Counted from the first letter of the stretch, positions 27,859 to 38,167 are shown. The stretch is 64,000 bases of DNA from Pseudomonas entomophila (GCF_029478665.1 NZ_JARPQB010000001.1:209530-273529); one strand, 5' to 3'. Numbers and translations are program-made. Notes: generated by a model not told the origin, from the sequence alone.

Positions 27859-28167
27859 TCAGCGCTGCCCTAGAATGCTGCCAAGCAAACCAGGAAAGCG
27901 CGTCTCCAGCTCTTCGCCACGCAACGAATTCATATGCGTGGTGCCGATGTTGCGGGTATACACCAGCCCCGCCTCACGCAGCACGCGGAAGTGGTGGGAC
28001 ATGCTGGACTTCGGCCGACCGCCGTCGAGTTCGCCGCAACTGGCTTCAGGCACGCTGGCCAGGTGGCGGACGATTTCCATGCGCACAGGGTCGCTCAGGG
28101 CGTAGAGCAGGCGCTCGAGGGTGAGGTCTTCGGGGTTGGGGTGGGAGTAGGCTCGCATGCTCGACAT
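27859..28167 (-). CDS. ArsR-family repressor divergent from xenA
   Basis: About 102 residues with a winged helix-turn-helix: LLYALSDPVRMEIVRHLASV, then KSSMSHHFRVLREAGLVYTR as recognition helix and wing. The metal-binding ELCVCDL box of ArsR/SmtB is absent; only a Cys in EASCGELDGG lies near that position, so it may sense an organic or thiol-reactive ligand. The start is uncertain. The ATG at 28167 is used here, and longer (28194) or shorter (28158) forms are possible. An inverted repeat overlapping the xenA promoter lies just upstream. Confidence 0.85.
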   Translation of the reverse strand: MSSMRAYSHPNPEDLTLERLLYALSDPVRMEIVRHLASVPEASCGELDGGRPKSSMSHHFRVLREAGLVYTRNIGTTHMNSLRGEELETRFPGLLGSILGQR

Positions 28168-28179
28168 GATAACGGGGGT

Positions 28180-28215
28180 TTCATAAATTGCCATAGTTCG
28201 AATATGATCGAACTA
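28180..28215 (+). promoter_or_regulatory. xenA promoter with embedded operator
   Basis: TAGTTCGA-N6-TCGAACTA (28194-28215) is a perfect inverted repeat. It overlaps a TATGAT -10 box (28203-28208) that lies 17 bases after TTCATA (28180-28185). A repressor bound there would block xenA, and the ArsR gene next to it is the obvious candidate. Confidence 0.65.
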
Positions 28216-28244
28216 CCGTAATTGAATCTCCCCGGAGAATTGCC

Positions 28245-29336
28245 ATGTCTGCACTGTTCCAGCCTTACACCCTCAAGGACGTTACCCTACGCAACCGCAT
28301 CGCCATTCCGCCGATGTGCCAGTACATGGCCGAGGACGGCGTGCTCAACGATTGGCATCAGGTGCATTATGCGAGCATGGCCCGTGGTGGTGCCGGCCTG
28401 CTGGTGGTCGAGGCCACTGCCGTGGCGCCGGAAGGGCGCATTACCCCCGGTTGCGCGGGCATCTGGAGCGACGCCCATGCCCAGGCCTTCGTGCCGGTGG
28501 TGAAGGCCATCAAAGCCGCGGGTTCGGTGCCCGGTATCCAGATTGCCCACGCCGGGCGCAAGGCCAGCGCCAACCGCCCGTGGGAAGGTGACGATCACAT
28601 CGCAGCCGACGACGCCCGTGGCTGGGACACCATCGCCCCATCGGCCATCGCCTTTGGCGCCCATTTGCCGAAAATGCCGCGCGAAATGACCCTGGACGAC
28701 ATCGCCCGGGTCAAACAGGACTTCGTCGATGCCGCACGCCGTGCGCGGGACGCGGGTTTCGAGTGGATTGAACTGCATTTCGCCCACGGTTACCTGGGGC
28801 AGAGCTTCTTCTCCGAGCATTCCAACAAGCGTACCGACGCCTACGGTGGCAGCTTCGAGAACCGCACCCGCTTCCTGATGGAAACCCTGGCCGCCGTGCG
28901 TGAGGTGTGGCCGGAGAACCTGCCGCTGACGGCGCGTTTCGGTGTGCTGGAATATGACGGGCGCGATGAGCAGACCCTCGACGAGTCCATCGAGCTGGCG
29001 CGCATGTTCAAGGCCGGTGGCCTGGACCTGCTGAGCGTCAGCGTTGGTTTCACCGTTCCGCAGACCAATATCCCGTGGGGTCCGGCGTTCATGGGGCCGA
29101 TCGCCGAGCGCGTGCGGCGTGAGGCTGGCATTCCAGTGACCTCGGCATGGGGCTTCGGCACGCCGGAGCTGGCCGAAGCTGCCCTGAAGGCCGACCAGCT
29201 CGACCTGGTGTCGGTGGGGCGTGCGCACCTGGCCGATCCGCACTGGCCGTACTTTGCCGCCAAGGCATTGGGGGTGGACAAAGCGTCCTGGACCTTGCCG
29301 GCGCCTTACGCGCACTGGCTTGAGCGTTATCGCTGA
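28245..29336 (+). CDS. xenA: Xenobiotic reductase XenA (Old Yellow Enzyme family)
   Basis: 363 residues, the same length as P. putida XenA and nearly identical to my recollection of it. It is a flavin reductase of activated alkenes, nitro compounds and nitrate esters that uses NAD(P)H. The thermophilic-like OYE class marker Cys25 in IPPMCQYM, which tunes the flavin, is present. So are the substrate-binding pair HAGRKAS region and the catalytic Tyr region HFAHGYLGQSFFS. CGGAGA lies 7 bases before the ATG. It is divergently paired with an ArsR regulator whose likely operator covers its promoter. Confidence 0.95.
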   Translation: MSALFQPYTLKDVTLRNRIAIPPMCQYMAEDGVLNDWHQVHYASMARGGAGLLVVEATAVAPEGRITPGCAGIWSDAHAQAFVPVVKAIKAAGSVPGIQIAHAGRKASANRPWEGDDHIAADDARGWDTIAPSAIAFGAHLPKMPREMTLDDIARVKQDFVDAARRARDAGFEWIELHFAHGYLGQSFFSEHSNKRTDAYGGSFENRTRFLMETLAAVREVWPENLPLTARFGVLEYDGRDEQTLDESIELARMFKAGGLDLLSVSVGFTVPQTNIPWGPAFMGPIAERVRREAGIPVTSAWGFGTPELAEAALKADQLDLVSVGRAHLADPHWPYFAAKALGVDKASWTLPAPYAHWLERYR

Positions 29337-29373
29337 GTGATCTGTTCGTGGCCTGATGATTTGGCACAACCTC

Positions 29374-29458
29374 TGTAGGAGCGGCTTCAGCCGCGATCAC
29401 CCGCAATGCGGGTGCCAGAGACCACGCGGCCTGCATCGCGGCTAAAGCCGCTCCTACG
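29374..29458. repeat. Composite REP element, inverted orientation
   Basis: The same parts as the copy at 8691, but the inner CACCCGCAATGCGGGTG hairpin lies near the left arm, so the element is flipped. It sits between convergent genes. Confidence 0.85.
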
Positions 29459-29489
29459 GGAAAAATGTCGCCCTCGTAGGAGCCGGCTG

Positions 29490-30734
29490 TCAAAACCGGT
29501 CCACCTTGTACGCGTCCAGATGCGCATCCCGAGGGCCCTGCGCCAACCGCCCAATCCATTCCGCCGTCACCGCCGCCTGGGTCAACCCCAGGTGCTGATG
29601 CCCGAACGCCAACAGCACCCGGCCATTCGCCACCCGGTCGATCACCGGCAGGGAATCAGGTAGCGATGGCCTGAAGCCCATCCATGGCGTCGCCCCTTCG
29701 GCATCCAGGTCACGCTGGAACAAGCCTTGGCTCAAACGGTGCAACTGCCACGCCCGCTGCATGCTCGGCGGCGCGTCCAGCCCCGCGAACTCCACCGTGC
29801 CGGCCAGGCGCAGGCCATCGGCCATGGGCGTCATGATGAACTTGCGCTCCAGGGAGGTGACCGCGAACGGCAGCCGCTGCGGTTCGTTGGGCAGCATCAG
29901 GTGGTAGCCGCGCTCGGTATCCAGGGGCACCCGGGTGCCGGTCAGGCCTTCAACCAGTTTTGCCGAATGGGCACCACAGGCGATCAGCACCTGTCGGGCC
30001 TGTAGCTCGCCTTGGCTGCTGTGCAGGGCGATGCCATCACTGTGCAGCCGACCGCCGTGAATGTCCCGGTTGGCGAAGCGTACGCCCGCCGCCTGTGCTG
30101 CATCGAACAACGTGTTGACCACTTGGTACGGATCGATGAAGTGTCCGGTGCGGGGGAAGAACAGGCCACCCTGGATCTGTGTGCTCAACTGCGGCGCCGC
30201 ATGCCGCACCGCCCGGGCCGCCCAGAAGTCGACCGGCACTGCCTGCTGTTGCAGGCGCGCCTGCAAGGCCTCGAGTGCCGGGCGTGACGCCGGGCGTTCG
30301 AATACCAGCAGCGAGCCGTCCTCCCGGAGCAGGTTGCCGTGCCCGAGGCTGCCAAGCAGGCGCTGCCAGGCGCCGAGGCTGGCCTCGTTCAGGGCGCGCA
30401 GGCCTGCCACGCTACGCTGGAACGGCGTCGGGCGCAGGTTGAGCAGCAGCCGGGTGAACCAAGGGATGGCCTGGGGCAGGTACTTCCAGTCCAGGCGCAA
30501 CGGCCCCATCGGGTCCATCAGCATGGCCGGCAGGCGCTTGAGGATCGACAGGTCGGCGATGGGGAAAACCTGCTCGCTGGCCAGGTGCCCGGCGTTGCCA
30601 TAGGAGGCGCCGTGGCCGGGGGCTTGGCGGTCGATCAGCAGCACTCGCTTACCTTGGCGGGCCAGCTGCAGGGCGCAGGCGACGCCGATGATGCCGGCGC
30701 CGATCACGGCGATGTCGGTATCGGTGCTGCTCAT
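29490..30734 (-). CDS. FAD-dependent D-hydroxyproline oxidase/dehydrogenase (single-chain type)
   Basis: 414 residues of the DadA-like family. The N-terminal dinucleotide motif [20 protein letters not shown] binds FAD, and the C-terminal [20 protein letters not shown] closes the site. Within a hydroxyproline cluster it should oxidise cis-4-hydroxy-D-proline to pyrroline-4-hydroxy-2-carboxylate. P. putida is reported to use one homomeric enzyme for this step where P. aeruginosa uses a three-subunit LhpBEF; this gene fits the former because no partner subunits are present. Its ATG overlaps the dehydrogenase stop by 4 bases, so it is the last gene of the operon. Confidence 0.88.
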   Translation of the reverse strand: MSSTDTDIAVIGAGIIGVACALQLARQGKRVLLIDRQAPGHGASYGNAGHLASEQVFPIADLSILKRLPAMLMDPMGPLRLDWKYLPQAIPWFTRLLLNLRPTPFQRSVAGLRALNEASLGAWQRLLGSLGHGNLLREDGSLLVFERPASRPALEALQARLQQQAVPVDFWAARAVRHAAPQLSTQIQGGLFFPRTGHFIDPYQVVNTLFDAAQAAGVRFANRDIHGGRLHSDGIALHSSQGELQARQVLIACGAHSAKLVEGLTGTRVPLDTERGYHLMLPNEPQRLPFAVTSLERKFIMTPMADGLRLAGTVEFAGLDAPPSMQRAWQLHRLSQGLFQRDLDAEGATPWMGFRPSLPDSLPVIDRVANGRVLLAFGHQHLGLTQAAVTAEWIGRLAQGPRDAHLDAYKVDRF

Positions 30735-32311
30735 GCGCCTTCCCGCTTGCCGTCGAGCAACCGGCGCAGGTGCAGGGGGTTATCGTGTTTCAAGGCCTCG
30801 GGCAGCAGCGCGTCGGGAAAGTCCTGGTAGCACACCGGGCGCAGGAAACGCAGGATCGCCGCAGTGCCCACCGAAGTGCCGCGGGTATCGGACGTGGCCG
30901 GGAACGGCCCACCGTGGACCATCGCATCGCACACCTCGACCCCGGTCGGCCAACCGTTGACCAGGATGCGCCCGGCCTTGCGTTCGAGGGTGGGCAGCAG
31001 TTGGCGTGCGTTGGGCAGGTCGGCGGCGTCCAGGTGCAGCGTGGCCGTCAACTGGCCCTCCAGGTGCTCGGCGACCTGGCGTATTTCCTCGTCGCTGTCG
31101 CAGGCCACCACCAGCGAGGCGGCGCCGAACACTTCGGCTTGCAGCGCCGGGTCCGCAAGAAACGCTTGAGCTTGGGTGACGAAAACGTAAGCCTGGCATT
31201 GGTTCGGGCCTTGCTGGGGCAGGCCGCTGGCAACGGCATGGGCATTGCCGTTTTCACTCAGCGCCGCGACACCGTTTGCATAGGCGCTGGCGATGCCGGG
31301 GGTGAGCATGGTTTGCGCCGCCACGGGTTGAATGTGATCGCCGGTGGCGGTGATGAACCGTTCAAGCGCGGGCCCTTGGCGGGCGATCACCAGCCCCGGG
31401 TTGGTACAGAACTGGCCGGCCCCCTGGGTCAGCGAAGTGACGAAGCCCTGGGCCAATGCCTCGACGCGGGCCTGCAAGGCGGCGTCGAAGAGGAACACCG
31501 GGTTGATCGAGCTCATTTCGGCATACACCGGGATCGGCTCGGGACGTGCCTGGGCCGCCTGGCACAGGGCGATGCCGCCACTGCGCGACCCGGTGAAACC
31601 GACTGCCTTGATGCGTGGGTCGCTGACCAGGGCGATGCCGATTTCGCGGCCGGCGCCGTACAGCAGGGAGAACACGCCTTCGGGCAGTTCGCACAGCTTG
31701 GCCGCCCGGGCCACGGCCTGGCCGACCAGTTCGCTGGTGCCGGGGTGGGCGCCATGGGCCTTGACCACCACCGGGCAGCCGGCGGCCAGTGCCGAGGCGG
31801 TGTCGCCGCCGGCCACCGAGAAGGCCAGTGGGAAGTTGCTGGCGCCGAACACCGCTACCGGGCCAAGGGCCACCTGGCGCTGGCGCAGGTCCGGGCGTGG
31901 CAGCGGTTGGCGCTCGGGCAGAGCGTGGTCGACGCGCACATCGAGCCATTCGCCGGCTCGCACCACGCGGGCGAAGGTGCGCAGCTGAGTGCAGGTGCGG
32001 GCGCGCTCGCCTTGCAGGCGAGCCTTGGGCAGGCCGGTTTCGGCGTTGGCGCGGTCGATCAGCAGGTCGCCCAGGGCTTCGATCTGCTCGGCGATCGTTT
32101 CGAGAAAGCGAGCGCGTTGTTCGAGCGAGGTTTCGCGATATTCATCGAACGCTGCCCAGGCCAGGGTACAGGCCAGAGTCACGTGTTCATGGGTGGCGCC
32201 AGCATAGGCGGGTTCGAGTGCCTGGTTGGTGGCCGGGTCGATGGCGCGGACTGCTTCATGGCTACCGGGGACGCGGGTCTGGCCGATCAGCAGGTTGCCT
32301 GTCAGGGTCAT
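30731..32311 (-). CDS. lhpG: 2-oxoglutarate semialdehyde dehydrogenase
   Basis: 526 residues of the aldehyde dehydrogenase superfamily, KGSADH type. It oxidises 2-oxoglutarate semialdehyde to 2-oxoglutarate, the last step of hydroxyproline breakdown. The catalytic Cys lies in [12 protein letters not shown], the coenzyme region in [20 protein letters not shown] and GFTGSRSGG. The ATG at 32311 opens [16 protein letters not shown]; the longer frame upstream runs through a REP element and is rejected. It is fused by a 4-base overlap to the oxidase gene and follows the deaminase gene after a REP-filled gap of 154 bases. Confidence 0.92.
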   Translation of the reverse strand: MTLTGNLLIGQTRVPGSHEAVRAIDPATNQALEPAYAGATHEHVTLACTLAWAAFDEYRETSLEQRARFLETIAEQIEALGDLLIDRANAETGLPKARLQGERARTCTQLRTFARVVRAGEWLDVRVDHALPERQPLPRPDLRQRQVALGPVAVFGASNFPLAFSVAGGDTASALAAGCPVVVKAHGAHPGTSELVGQAVARAAKLCELPEGVFSLLYGAGREIGIALVSDPRIKAVGFTGSRSGGIALCQAAQARPEPIPVYAEMSSINPVFLFDAALQARVEALAQGFVTSLTQGAGQFCTNPGLVIARQGPALERFITATGDHIQPVAAQTMLTPGIASAYANGVAALSENGNAHAVASGLPQQGPNQCQAYVFVTQAQAFLADPALQAEVFGAASLVVACDSDEEIRQVAEHLEGQLTATLHLDAADLPNARQLLPTLERKAGRILVNGWPTGVEVCDAMVHGGPFPATSDTRGTSVGTAAILRFLRPVCYQDFPDALLPEALKHDNPLHLRRLLDGKREGA

Positions 32312-32351
32312 GGGGGCTTCCTTCGCAGTTTCGTGGATGCGTTGTGGCGCT

Positions 32352-32437
32352 TGTAGGAGCGGCTTTAGCCGCGATGCAGGCACCGCGGTGTGTGGCACCC
32401 GCGTCGCGGGTGATCGCGGCTGAAGCCGCTCCTACAG
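32352..32437. repeat. Composite REP element inside the hydroxyproline operon
   Basis: The full roughly 85-base design, with inner hairpin CACCCGCGTCGCGGGTG. It lies between the deaminase and dehydrogenase genes and could change their relative mRNA levels. Confidence 0.85.
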
Positions 32438-32465
32438 GGGGCACGCCAAATCAATGGGGTATGCG

Positions 32466-33413
32466 TCAGGCCAGGTTCTGCTCGGCCGACCAGCTGGCGT
32501 ACCAGGTGCGGAACAGCGCGTACTGCTGCTCGGCGTAGTGGCGCTGGGCATCGGTCAGGGCGTCGGTTTCGTTGAAATGCAGGCTGTACTCGCGGTCGCC
32601 GTTGAGCACCATCAGATGCTTGTAGTACAGCACCAGGTCGCAGCCCTCATCGAACGACGACAGTACCGCCAGCGCCGACTCCAGCTCCCGGGCCAGGCGC
32701 CGGGCCTTGGCGTCACCCTTGGCGGCGCGCTTGCTCAGGCTGACCAGTTGCAGCACTTCGCGGGGCAGGGCGTTGCCGATGCCGGTGATGGCGCCGGTGG
32801 CGTTGCAGTTGACGAAACCGTGCACTACCTGGGTGTCGACGCCGACCATCAGGGTCACGGCGTCATCCTGGGAGGTGATGTGCTCGGCGGCGTAGCGCAG
32901 GTCGGCGCCGCCGCCGAACTCCTTGAAGCCGATCAGGTTGGGGTAGGCGCGACGCAGTTCGAAGAACAGGTCGGCGCGGGTGGCGAAACCGTAGTAGGGG
33001 CTGTTGTAGATCACTGCCGGCAGCTTCGGCGCGGCCGCGAGGATTGCCGAGAAATGATGCTTCTGGGCGATCAGCGAGGCGCCGCGCGACAGCACCCGGG
33101 GGATGACCATCAGGCCGGCGGCGCCGACCTTGGCGGCGTGGGCGGCATGGGACACCGCTTCACGGGTGTTCACCGCGCCGGTGCCGACGATGGTTGGGAT
33201 ACCGGCGGCCACCAGGCGCGCGACCCCTTCCTGGCGCTCGGCCTCGGTCAGCAGCGGCCAGTCGCCCATCGAGCCGCAATACACCACCGCGCTCATGCCG
33301 GCGTCGATCAGTTCGCGGCCCTTGCGTACCAGGGCGTCGAAGTCCGGCTTGCGCTCGGCGGTGCAGGGGGTCATCAGGGCGGGCATGGTGCCGGTGAAGA
33401 TGTTGTCGGTCAT
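32466..33413 (-). CDS. lhpC: Pyrroline-4-hydroxy-2-carboxylate deaminase (DapA superfamily)
   Basis: 315 residues. A DapA/NAL-type barrel with the Schiff-base Lys in NLIGFKEFGGGADLRY and the Tyr in AVIYNSPYYGFATR. In this cluster it should deaminate and dehydrate the oxidase product to 2-oxoglutarate semialdehyde. The ATG at 33413 is preferred over the upstream GTG because GGAG lies 8 bases before it. Order and spacing with the epimerase (41 bases) support one transcript. Confidence 0.9.
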   Translation of the reverse strand: MTDNIFTGTMPALMTPCTAERKPDFDALVRKGRELIDAGMSAVVYCGSMGDWPLLTEAERQEGVARLVAAGIPTIVGTGAVNTREAVSHAAHAAKVGAAGLMVIPRVLSRGASLIAQKHHFSAILAAAPKLPAVIYNSPYYGFATRADLFFELRRAYPNLIGFKEFGGGADLRYAAEHITSQDDAVTLMVGVDTQVVHGFVNCNATGAITGIGNALPREVLQLVSLSKRAAKGDAKARRLARELESALAVLSSFDEGCDLVLYYKHLMVLNGDREYSLHFNETDALTDAQRHYAEQQYALFRTWYASWSAEQNLA

Positions 33414-33454
33414 TGTTGTCACTCCAGGCGGTATTCAGTGGGAAATGAACGGGG

Positions 33455-34381
33455 TCAGATGCCCCAGGCGAACGGATCCTGCTCGTCGATCAGCAGGGTG
33501 CTGTCGGCGGTCATGTAGGCGCGGCCGGTGATGAACGGGCGGATGTGATCGCCCTCGCGTTCGTAACGGCCCTGGAACTGGCTGCCGGTGATGCTGGCCT
33601 GGGTCCAGACCTGTCCTTCGGCGAGCTTGCCGTCGGCGGCCAGGCACGCCAGCTTGGCGCTGGTGCCGGTGCCGCAGGGCGAGCGGTCGTAGGCCTTGCC
33701 GGGGCACATGACGAAGTTGCGGCTGTCGGCATGGGCGTCGTCGGCGAACAGTTCGACATGGTCGATCGGGGCGCCGTGTTCACCAGTGATGCCCTGGGCC
33801 TCGAGGGCCTTGAGCAGGGCCCAGGTGTAGTCGGTGAGGGCTTCGCGGTTGTCCAGCTCGATGCGCTGGTCGTGGTCGGAAACCAGGAAGAACCAGTTGC
33901 CGCCCCAGGCGATGTCGCCGCGCACCAGGCCATGCTCCGGTACGTCCACCGCCACCTGCCGGCGGTAGCGGTAGGACGGCACGTTGCCGACGGTCACTGC
34001 GCCATCGTCATGCAGGGTGGCGCTGACCTGGCCGACCGGCGTGTCGATCTTGTGCGCGCCGGGCTCGATCAGCCCCAGGTGCCGGAGCGAGGCGACCAGC
34101 CCGATGGTGCCGTGGCCGCACATGTTCAGGTAGCCGGCGTTGTTGAAGAAGATCACCCCACAGGTGGCGTCGGCCGAGACCGGCGGGCAGTACAGCGCGC
34201 CGACCAGCACATCGTTGCCGCGCGGCTCCAGCAGGCAGGCGCGGCGCCAGTGGTCGTGCAGTTCGCGCAACTCGTCGCGCTGCTCGGCCATGCTGCGGCC
34301 GGTGAGGGCCGGGAACCCTTTCATCACCAGGCGGGTGGGTTCGCCGCCGGTGTGGGAGTCGATGACATGAACCTGTTTCAT
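33455..34381 (-). CDS. lhpA: 4-hydroxyproline 2-epimerase
   Basis: 308 residues of the proline racemase superfamily. Both catalytic cysteines are present, Cys88 in NMCGHGTIG and Cys236 in SPCGTGTSA. This marks an epimerase rather than the related dehydratase, in which the first Cys is replaced. It converts trans-4-hydroxy-L-proline to cis-4-hydroxy-D-proline, the entry step. The ATG at 34381 starts the conserved [19 protein letters not shown]; there is no strong ribosome site, and an ATG four codons upstream is possible. Confidence 0.93.
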   Translation of the reverse strand: MKQVHVIDSHTGGEPTRLVMKGFPALTGRSMAEQRDELRELHDHWRRACLLEPRGNDVLVGALYCPPVSADATCGVIFFNNAGYLNMCGHGTIGLVASLRHLGLIEPGAHKIDTPVGQVSATLHDDGAVTVGNVPSYRYRRQVAVDVPEHGLVRGDIAWGGNWFFLVSDHDQRIELDNREALTDYTWALLKALEAQGITGEHGAPIDHVELFADDAHADSRNFVMCPGKAYDRSPCGTGTSAKLACLAADGKLAEGQVWTQASITGSQFQGRYEREGDHIRPFITGRAYMTADSTLLIDEQDPFAWGI

Positions 34382-34430
34382 GAGTGTGTCCATTTGGAGT
34401 TGAGCAATGTCTTGTGCTGTCTGTTCGGGC

Positions 34431-34459
34431 CCTTTCGCGGCTAAAGCCGCTCCTACAGG
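34431..34459. repeat. REP half between permease and epimerase genes
   Basis: CTTTCGCGGCTAAAGCCGCT followed by CCTACAGG, one palindromic unit within the operon. Confidence 0.65.
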
Positions 34460-34478
34460 CGAACAGGGCCGACACGTT

Positions 34479-36095
34479 TCAAGAAGCAATGGCTGCGGGG
34501 CGATGGGCTGCTTGAGGCTGTGTACTGGCCTCGCTCTCATCCTCGCCATCCAGCCGCACCAGCCGCGCTGGCACGCCAGTGGCCGCGCCCCAGTAGTAGA
34601 TCCCCAGCGCGCTGGCAGCCACGACCAAGGTGTCGAACGGGTGCCCGATCACCCCCAGGCCACCGAAGCTGCCCAGCCAGGACAGGAAAATGGTCACGGC
34701 GTAGAAGCCGATCAGCCAGGCCGACGAGCGCACCTGCTGGCCCAGCGACAAGTGCTCGGTGGGCACGAACCGGCGGCACAGCAGGTACAGCACGAACATC
34801 ACGATCTGCAGGGCCAGCAGCCAGGACACGGTGTTCCAGCCCGACCAGTAGACGATCAGCGCGGCGATGATGAACGACAGTGGCCCGAGCACACCCATGC
34901 CCTTGACCCGGAACGGCCGAGGCATGTTCGGGGCGCTGCGCCGCAGGGCGGCGACCGACACCGGGGCCACGGCGTAGCTCAGCACCAGGGCGGCCGACAC
35001 CACATTGATCAGGGCTTCCCAGGACGGGAACGGCAAGGTCCAGAACACCGCCAGGCCAAAGGTCAGCCACAGCGCCGGGCGTGGGATGCCGGACTGCTCG
35101 TCGATGCGGGTGAAGTACTTGAAGAAGGTGCCGGTCTGCGCCCAGCCATAGACCACGCGCGGGGTGGCGTTCATATAGATGTTGCCGCAGCCGCTGGGCG
35201 AGATCACCGCGTCCGCCACCACCAGGTAGGCCAGCCAGCCGACACCCAGGGCCAGCGCGATGTCGCGGTAGGGCAGGGCCAGTTCCTTGGTCACCCCGGC
35301 CCAGCCGTTTGCCAGCATTTCGGTCGGGATGCTACCGAGGAAGGCCAGTTGCAGCAGCGCGTAGATGGCGGTGGACAACAGCACCGAGAGGATCAGCGCG
35401 ATGGGGATGGTGCGCTGCGGGTTCTTCACTTCGCTGGCCACCGAGATGATCGGCGTGAGCCCCAGGTAGGCGAAGATGATACCGCCGGCCGACACGGCCA
35501 TTTCCACGCCGGACAGGCCGAACGGGGCGAAGCCCTGGACCGAGAAGTTCTCCGGTTTGAAGAAGCTGAACAGCACGCCGATCACCAGCAACGGCACGAT
35601 GAACTTGAACACGCTGACCAGGTTGTTGGCCTTGGCGAAGGTCTTCACGCTGCGGTAGTTGAGCACGAAGAACAGCAACAGCAGGGCGAACTGCACCAGC
35701 CAGCCGAGCACTGTCGGGTCGCTGGAGCCGGCCTTGGTCAGCCCGGGAAACCAGGCCGCGGCGTATTGGCGCGAGGCGACCACTTCGATGGCGATCAGGC
35801 TGGAGAAGGCGATAAGGGTGATGAAACCCATCAGGTAGCCCAGCAGCGGGCCGTGGGAGTACACCGGGTAGCGCACCACGCCACCGGCGCGGGGCAGGGC
35901 GGCGCCCAGTTCGCAGTAGACGATACCCAGCAACAGCACGGCGAAGCCGCCGAGGAACCAGGAGAGGATGCCGGCCGGGCCGGCGATGGCCGAGACGTGG
36001 CTGGCGGCGAAGAGCCAGCCGGAGCCGAAGATGGCGCCGAGGCCGATGAAGGTGAGGTCCAGCAATGACAGCTGTTTCTTGAATTTGCCTGACAT
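34479..36095 (-). CDS. APC-family permease, probable hydroxyproline transporter
   Basis: 538 residues, with about 12-14 membrane helices starting [20 protein letters not shown], the glycine-rich first helix of amino acid permeases. It is the first gene of the hydroxyproline operon, so uptake of hydroxyproline or proline is likely, though the substrate cannot be read from sequence. The ATG at 36095 has AAGG seven bases upstream; the longer frame from 36140 is rejected. The C-terminal tail (about 510-538) is polar. Confidence 0.88.
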   Translation of the reverse strand: MSGKFKKQLSLLDLTFIGLGAIFGSGWLFAASHVSAIAGPAGILSWFLGGFAVLLLGIVYCELGAALPRAGGVVRYPVYSHGPLLGYLMGFITLIAFSSLIAIEVVASRQYAAAWFPGLTKAGSSDPTVLGWLVQFALLLLFFVLNYRSVKTFAKANNLVSVFKFIVPLLVIGVLFSFFKPENFSVQGFAPFGLSGVEMAVSAGGIIFAYLGLTPIISVASEVKNPQRTIPIALILSVLLSTAIYALLQLAFLGSIPTEMLANGWAGVTKELALPYRDIALALGVGWLAYLVVADAVISPSGCGNIYMNATPRVVYGWAQTGTFFKYFTRIDEQSGIPRPALWLTFGLAVFWTLPFPSWEALINVVSAALVLSYAVAPVSVAALRRSAPNMPRPFRVKGMGVLGPLSFIIAALIVYWSGWNTVSWLLALQIVMFVLYLLCRRFVPTEHLSLGQQVRSSAWLIGFYAVTIFLSWLGSFGGLGVIGHPFDTLVVAASALGIYYWGAATGVPARLVRLDGEDESEASTQPQAAHRPAAIAS

Positions 36096-36473
36096 GGGGT
36101 CGCCTTTTTGTAGGTTTTGGATAGGCAGGTCTGATGTCACGATGCGGCTTGGTCGGCCGCGCTCTTGTAGGTCATGGGGCGGCTTGCGTGGGGCATAGAG
36201 TGGGCTGATCGGGGCGTTGGTTCTTGATGGTTTTCTGCAGAGAGAGTGACGAAATCGGCACAGTTGAAGAAAAGGCTGGCGGATTGGGGGGGCGGCTGGA
36301 TAGGCTGGATTGCATGCCCGGCAAGGGCTGGAGAGATGCAGTGGCAGCGCTGGCCCTTTCGCGGGGCAAGCCCGCTCCTACAGGTGCGGCGCTTGCCTCG
36401 AGATCGCCGCGATCCCTGTAGGAGCGGGCTCGCCCCGCGAATAGGCCGGTACCGTCACCGGAGAACCGATTCA
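36096..36473. other. Divergent control region of the hydroxyproline cluster
   Basis: 378 bases between the permease and AraC genes. An AT-richer part (36200-36290) probably holds the permease promoter and the activator site, but I cannot define boxes with confidence. A REP pair occupies 36358-36440 nearest the AraC gene. Confidence 0.5.
36358..36440. repeat. Inverted REP pair (GGAGCGGGCTTGCCCCGCGA type)
   Basis: TTCGCGGGGCAAGCCCGCTC and GAGCGGGCTCGCCCCGCGAA face each other about 40 bases apart. Confidence 0.75.
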
Positions 36474-37256
36474 ATGTCACGCGACTCACTGGCAACCCTG
36501 TACCAGACCCTCGACCAGCACCGCCCCGAATCCCTGGAGGCTTTGCTCAATGGTGTGGTCTGGCTGTTGCCGATGCTCGATGTGATCACCAACGCGGCGA
36601 TCTTCATCAAGGATGACCAGGCCCGCTACGTGCTGGCCAACCGCACGCTGGTCCAGCGCTGCGGCCTCAAGCAGTTGCAACCCTTGCTGGGCAAGACCAG
36701 CGCCGAGGTGTTCCCGGCACGGCTGGGCCCTGGCTACACCGAGCAGGATCGTCGAGTGCTGGAGCAGGGCCTGGTGCTGGAGGATCAACTGGAACTGCAC
36801 TTGTACGGCAGCCGCGAGCCGGGCTGGTGCCTGACCCACAAACGCCCGTTGCATGACCCGAGCGGCAGGATCATTGGATTGGTGGGCATTTCCCTAGACC
36901 TGCAATCAGCCGCCGACACTCACCCCGCCTACCAGCGCCTGGCCGCCGTGGATGCGCATATCCGCGCGCACTTCCACCAGCCGATCAGCATGGGCGAGTT
37001 GACCCGTCTCGCCGGGATCTCGGTGGCGCAGTTGGAGCGCTACTGCAAGCGGGTTTTCCACCTCACGCCCCGGCAGATGATCCACAAGGCTCGCCTGGAA
37101 CACGCCCACCAACTGCTGCACAGCGACTTGCCGATCATCGAAGTGGCGCTGCGTTGCGGCTATACCGACCACAGCGCGTTCAGCCGACAGTTCAAGCAAC
37201 TGACCGGCTTCACCCCCAGGCAGTACCGGCAGGCCACGACAGGTCAGGAAGCCTGA
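36474..37256 (+). CDS. lhpR: AraC-family activator with N-terminal PAS domain (LhpR-like)
   Basis: 260 residues. A PAS-type sensor (about 25-140: NAAIFIKDDQARYVLANRTL through IIGLVGISLDLQ) precedes two AraC helix-turn-helix units: QPISMGELTRLAGISVAQLE and IIEVALRCGYTDHSAFSRQF. Divergent placement next to the hydroxyproline operon makes it the likely activator. GGAGA lies 8 bases before the ATG. Its 3' end overlaps the convergent LysR gene by 13 bases. Confidence 0.88.
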   Translation: MSRDSLATLYQTLDQHRPESLEALLNGVVWLLPMLDVITNAAIFIKDDQARYVLANRTLVQRCGLKQLQPLLGKTSAEVFPARLGPGYTEQDRRVLEQGLVLEDQLELHLYGSREPGWCLTHKRPLHDPSGRIIGLVGISLDLQSAADTHPAYQRLAAVDAHIRAHFHQPISMGELTRLAGISVAQLERYCKRVFHLTPRQMIHKARLEHAHQLLHSDLPIIEVALRCGYTDHSAFSRQFKQLTGFTPRQYRQATTGQEA

Positions 37257-38131
37257 AAGAGTGCGCGAGCTTCGTCGAAGCACTGCTCGGCAATCGCCGA
37301 CCGAGGTTCGCTGCGGCGCAGCAACAGGCCGACCGGGCTGTGGATGCTGGCGTCGGCCACGGGGATGATACGCATGTGCGCGCTGAGCGCTTCCAGCCCG
37401 CAATCCAGTGGCATGATCGCGCAGCACACGCCGGCGTTGATGGCCTGGATCAGTTGGAAGGTCGAGTCGCTTTCCAGCACTGCGTTGGGCTCCAGGCCGC
37501 GGCTGCGGAAACTCAGGTCCAGGGACTGGCGGTAGTGCATGCCCTTGCTCAGCAGGCCCAGCGGGATCTCGCCGAGTTCATCCCAGCGCAGCGTGTCGGT
37601 GTCGAAACCGAAGTGCCGGGTGTCGTGCAGCAGGCCCATGGTGGTGGTGCTCAACTCGATCACTTCGAAGAAGCTGGCATTGACCTGGTCGAGGTAGCAG
37701 ATGCCCAGGTCGAGCTGGTTGCGGCTCAGGCCGTCGATGATCTGTTCGGAGCTCAGCGACGAGAGCTGGAAGTTCAGCTCGGGGTATTTTGCGCGCAGGG
37801 GCATCAGCAGTTGCATGGGGTTGAAGCTGGCCAGCGGCACGGTGCCCAGGCGCAGGCTGCCGACCACCTGGCCGCGGCAGCTGGCGGCCTCGGCCTGCAG
37901 CCCGTCATGGGCGGCGAGCAGGGTGCGGGCCCAGGCCAGGATACGTTCGCCGGCTTCGGTGAAGCCCTCGAAGCGCTGGCCGCGCTTGACCAGCACCAGG
38001 TCGAGCTCATCCTCCAGGTTGCGCAGGCGCATGGACAGCGTGGGCTGGGTGATGTGGCACAGCGCCGCGGCCTGGCCGAAGTGGCGGGTCTGGTCGAGGG
38101 CGATGAGGAACTTGAGCTGCTTGATGTCCAT
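37244..38131 (-). CDS. LysR-family regulator of the molybdenum gene cluster
   Basis: 295 residues. The N-terminal helix-turn-helix (MDIKQLKFLIALDQTRHFGQ, then AAALCHITQPTLSMRLRNLE) is followed by an effector domain of normal length. It diverges from moaB. Four TGAT-N11-ATCA dyads lie upstream of this gene, moaB, moaA and the molybdoenzyme gene, each centred near -64 of a matching promoter. This is the classical LysR arrangement and makes this protein the obvious regulator of all four. The inducer is unknown. Confidence 0.9.
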   Translation of the reverse strand: MDIKQLKFLIALDQTRHFGQAAALCHITQPTLSMRLRNLEDELDLVLVKRGQRFEGFTEAGERILAWARTLLAAHDGLQAEAASCRGQVVGSLRLGTVPLASFNPMQLLMPLRAKYPELNFQLSSLSSEQIIDGLSRNQLDLGICYLDQVNASFFEVIELSTTTMGLLHDTRHFGFDTDTLRWDELGEIPLGLLSKGMHYRQSLDLSFRSRGLEPNAVLESDSTFQLIQAINAGVCCAIMPLDCGLEALSAHMRIIPVADASIHSPVGLLLRRSEPRSAIAEQCFDEARALFQAS

Positions 38132-38167
38132 GGGGCGGCCTGGCGAGCGGGGTGGGCGGGTTCCGCG

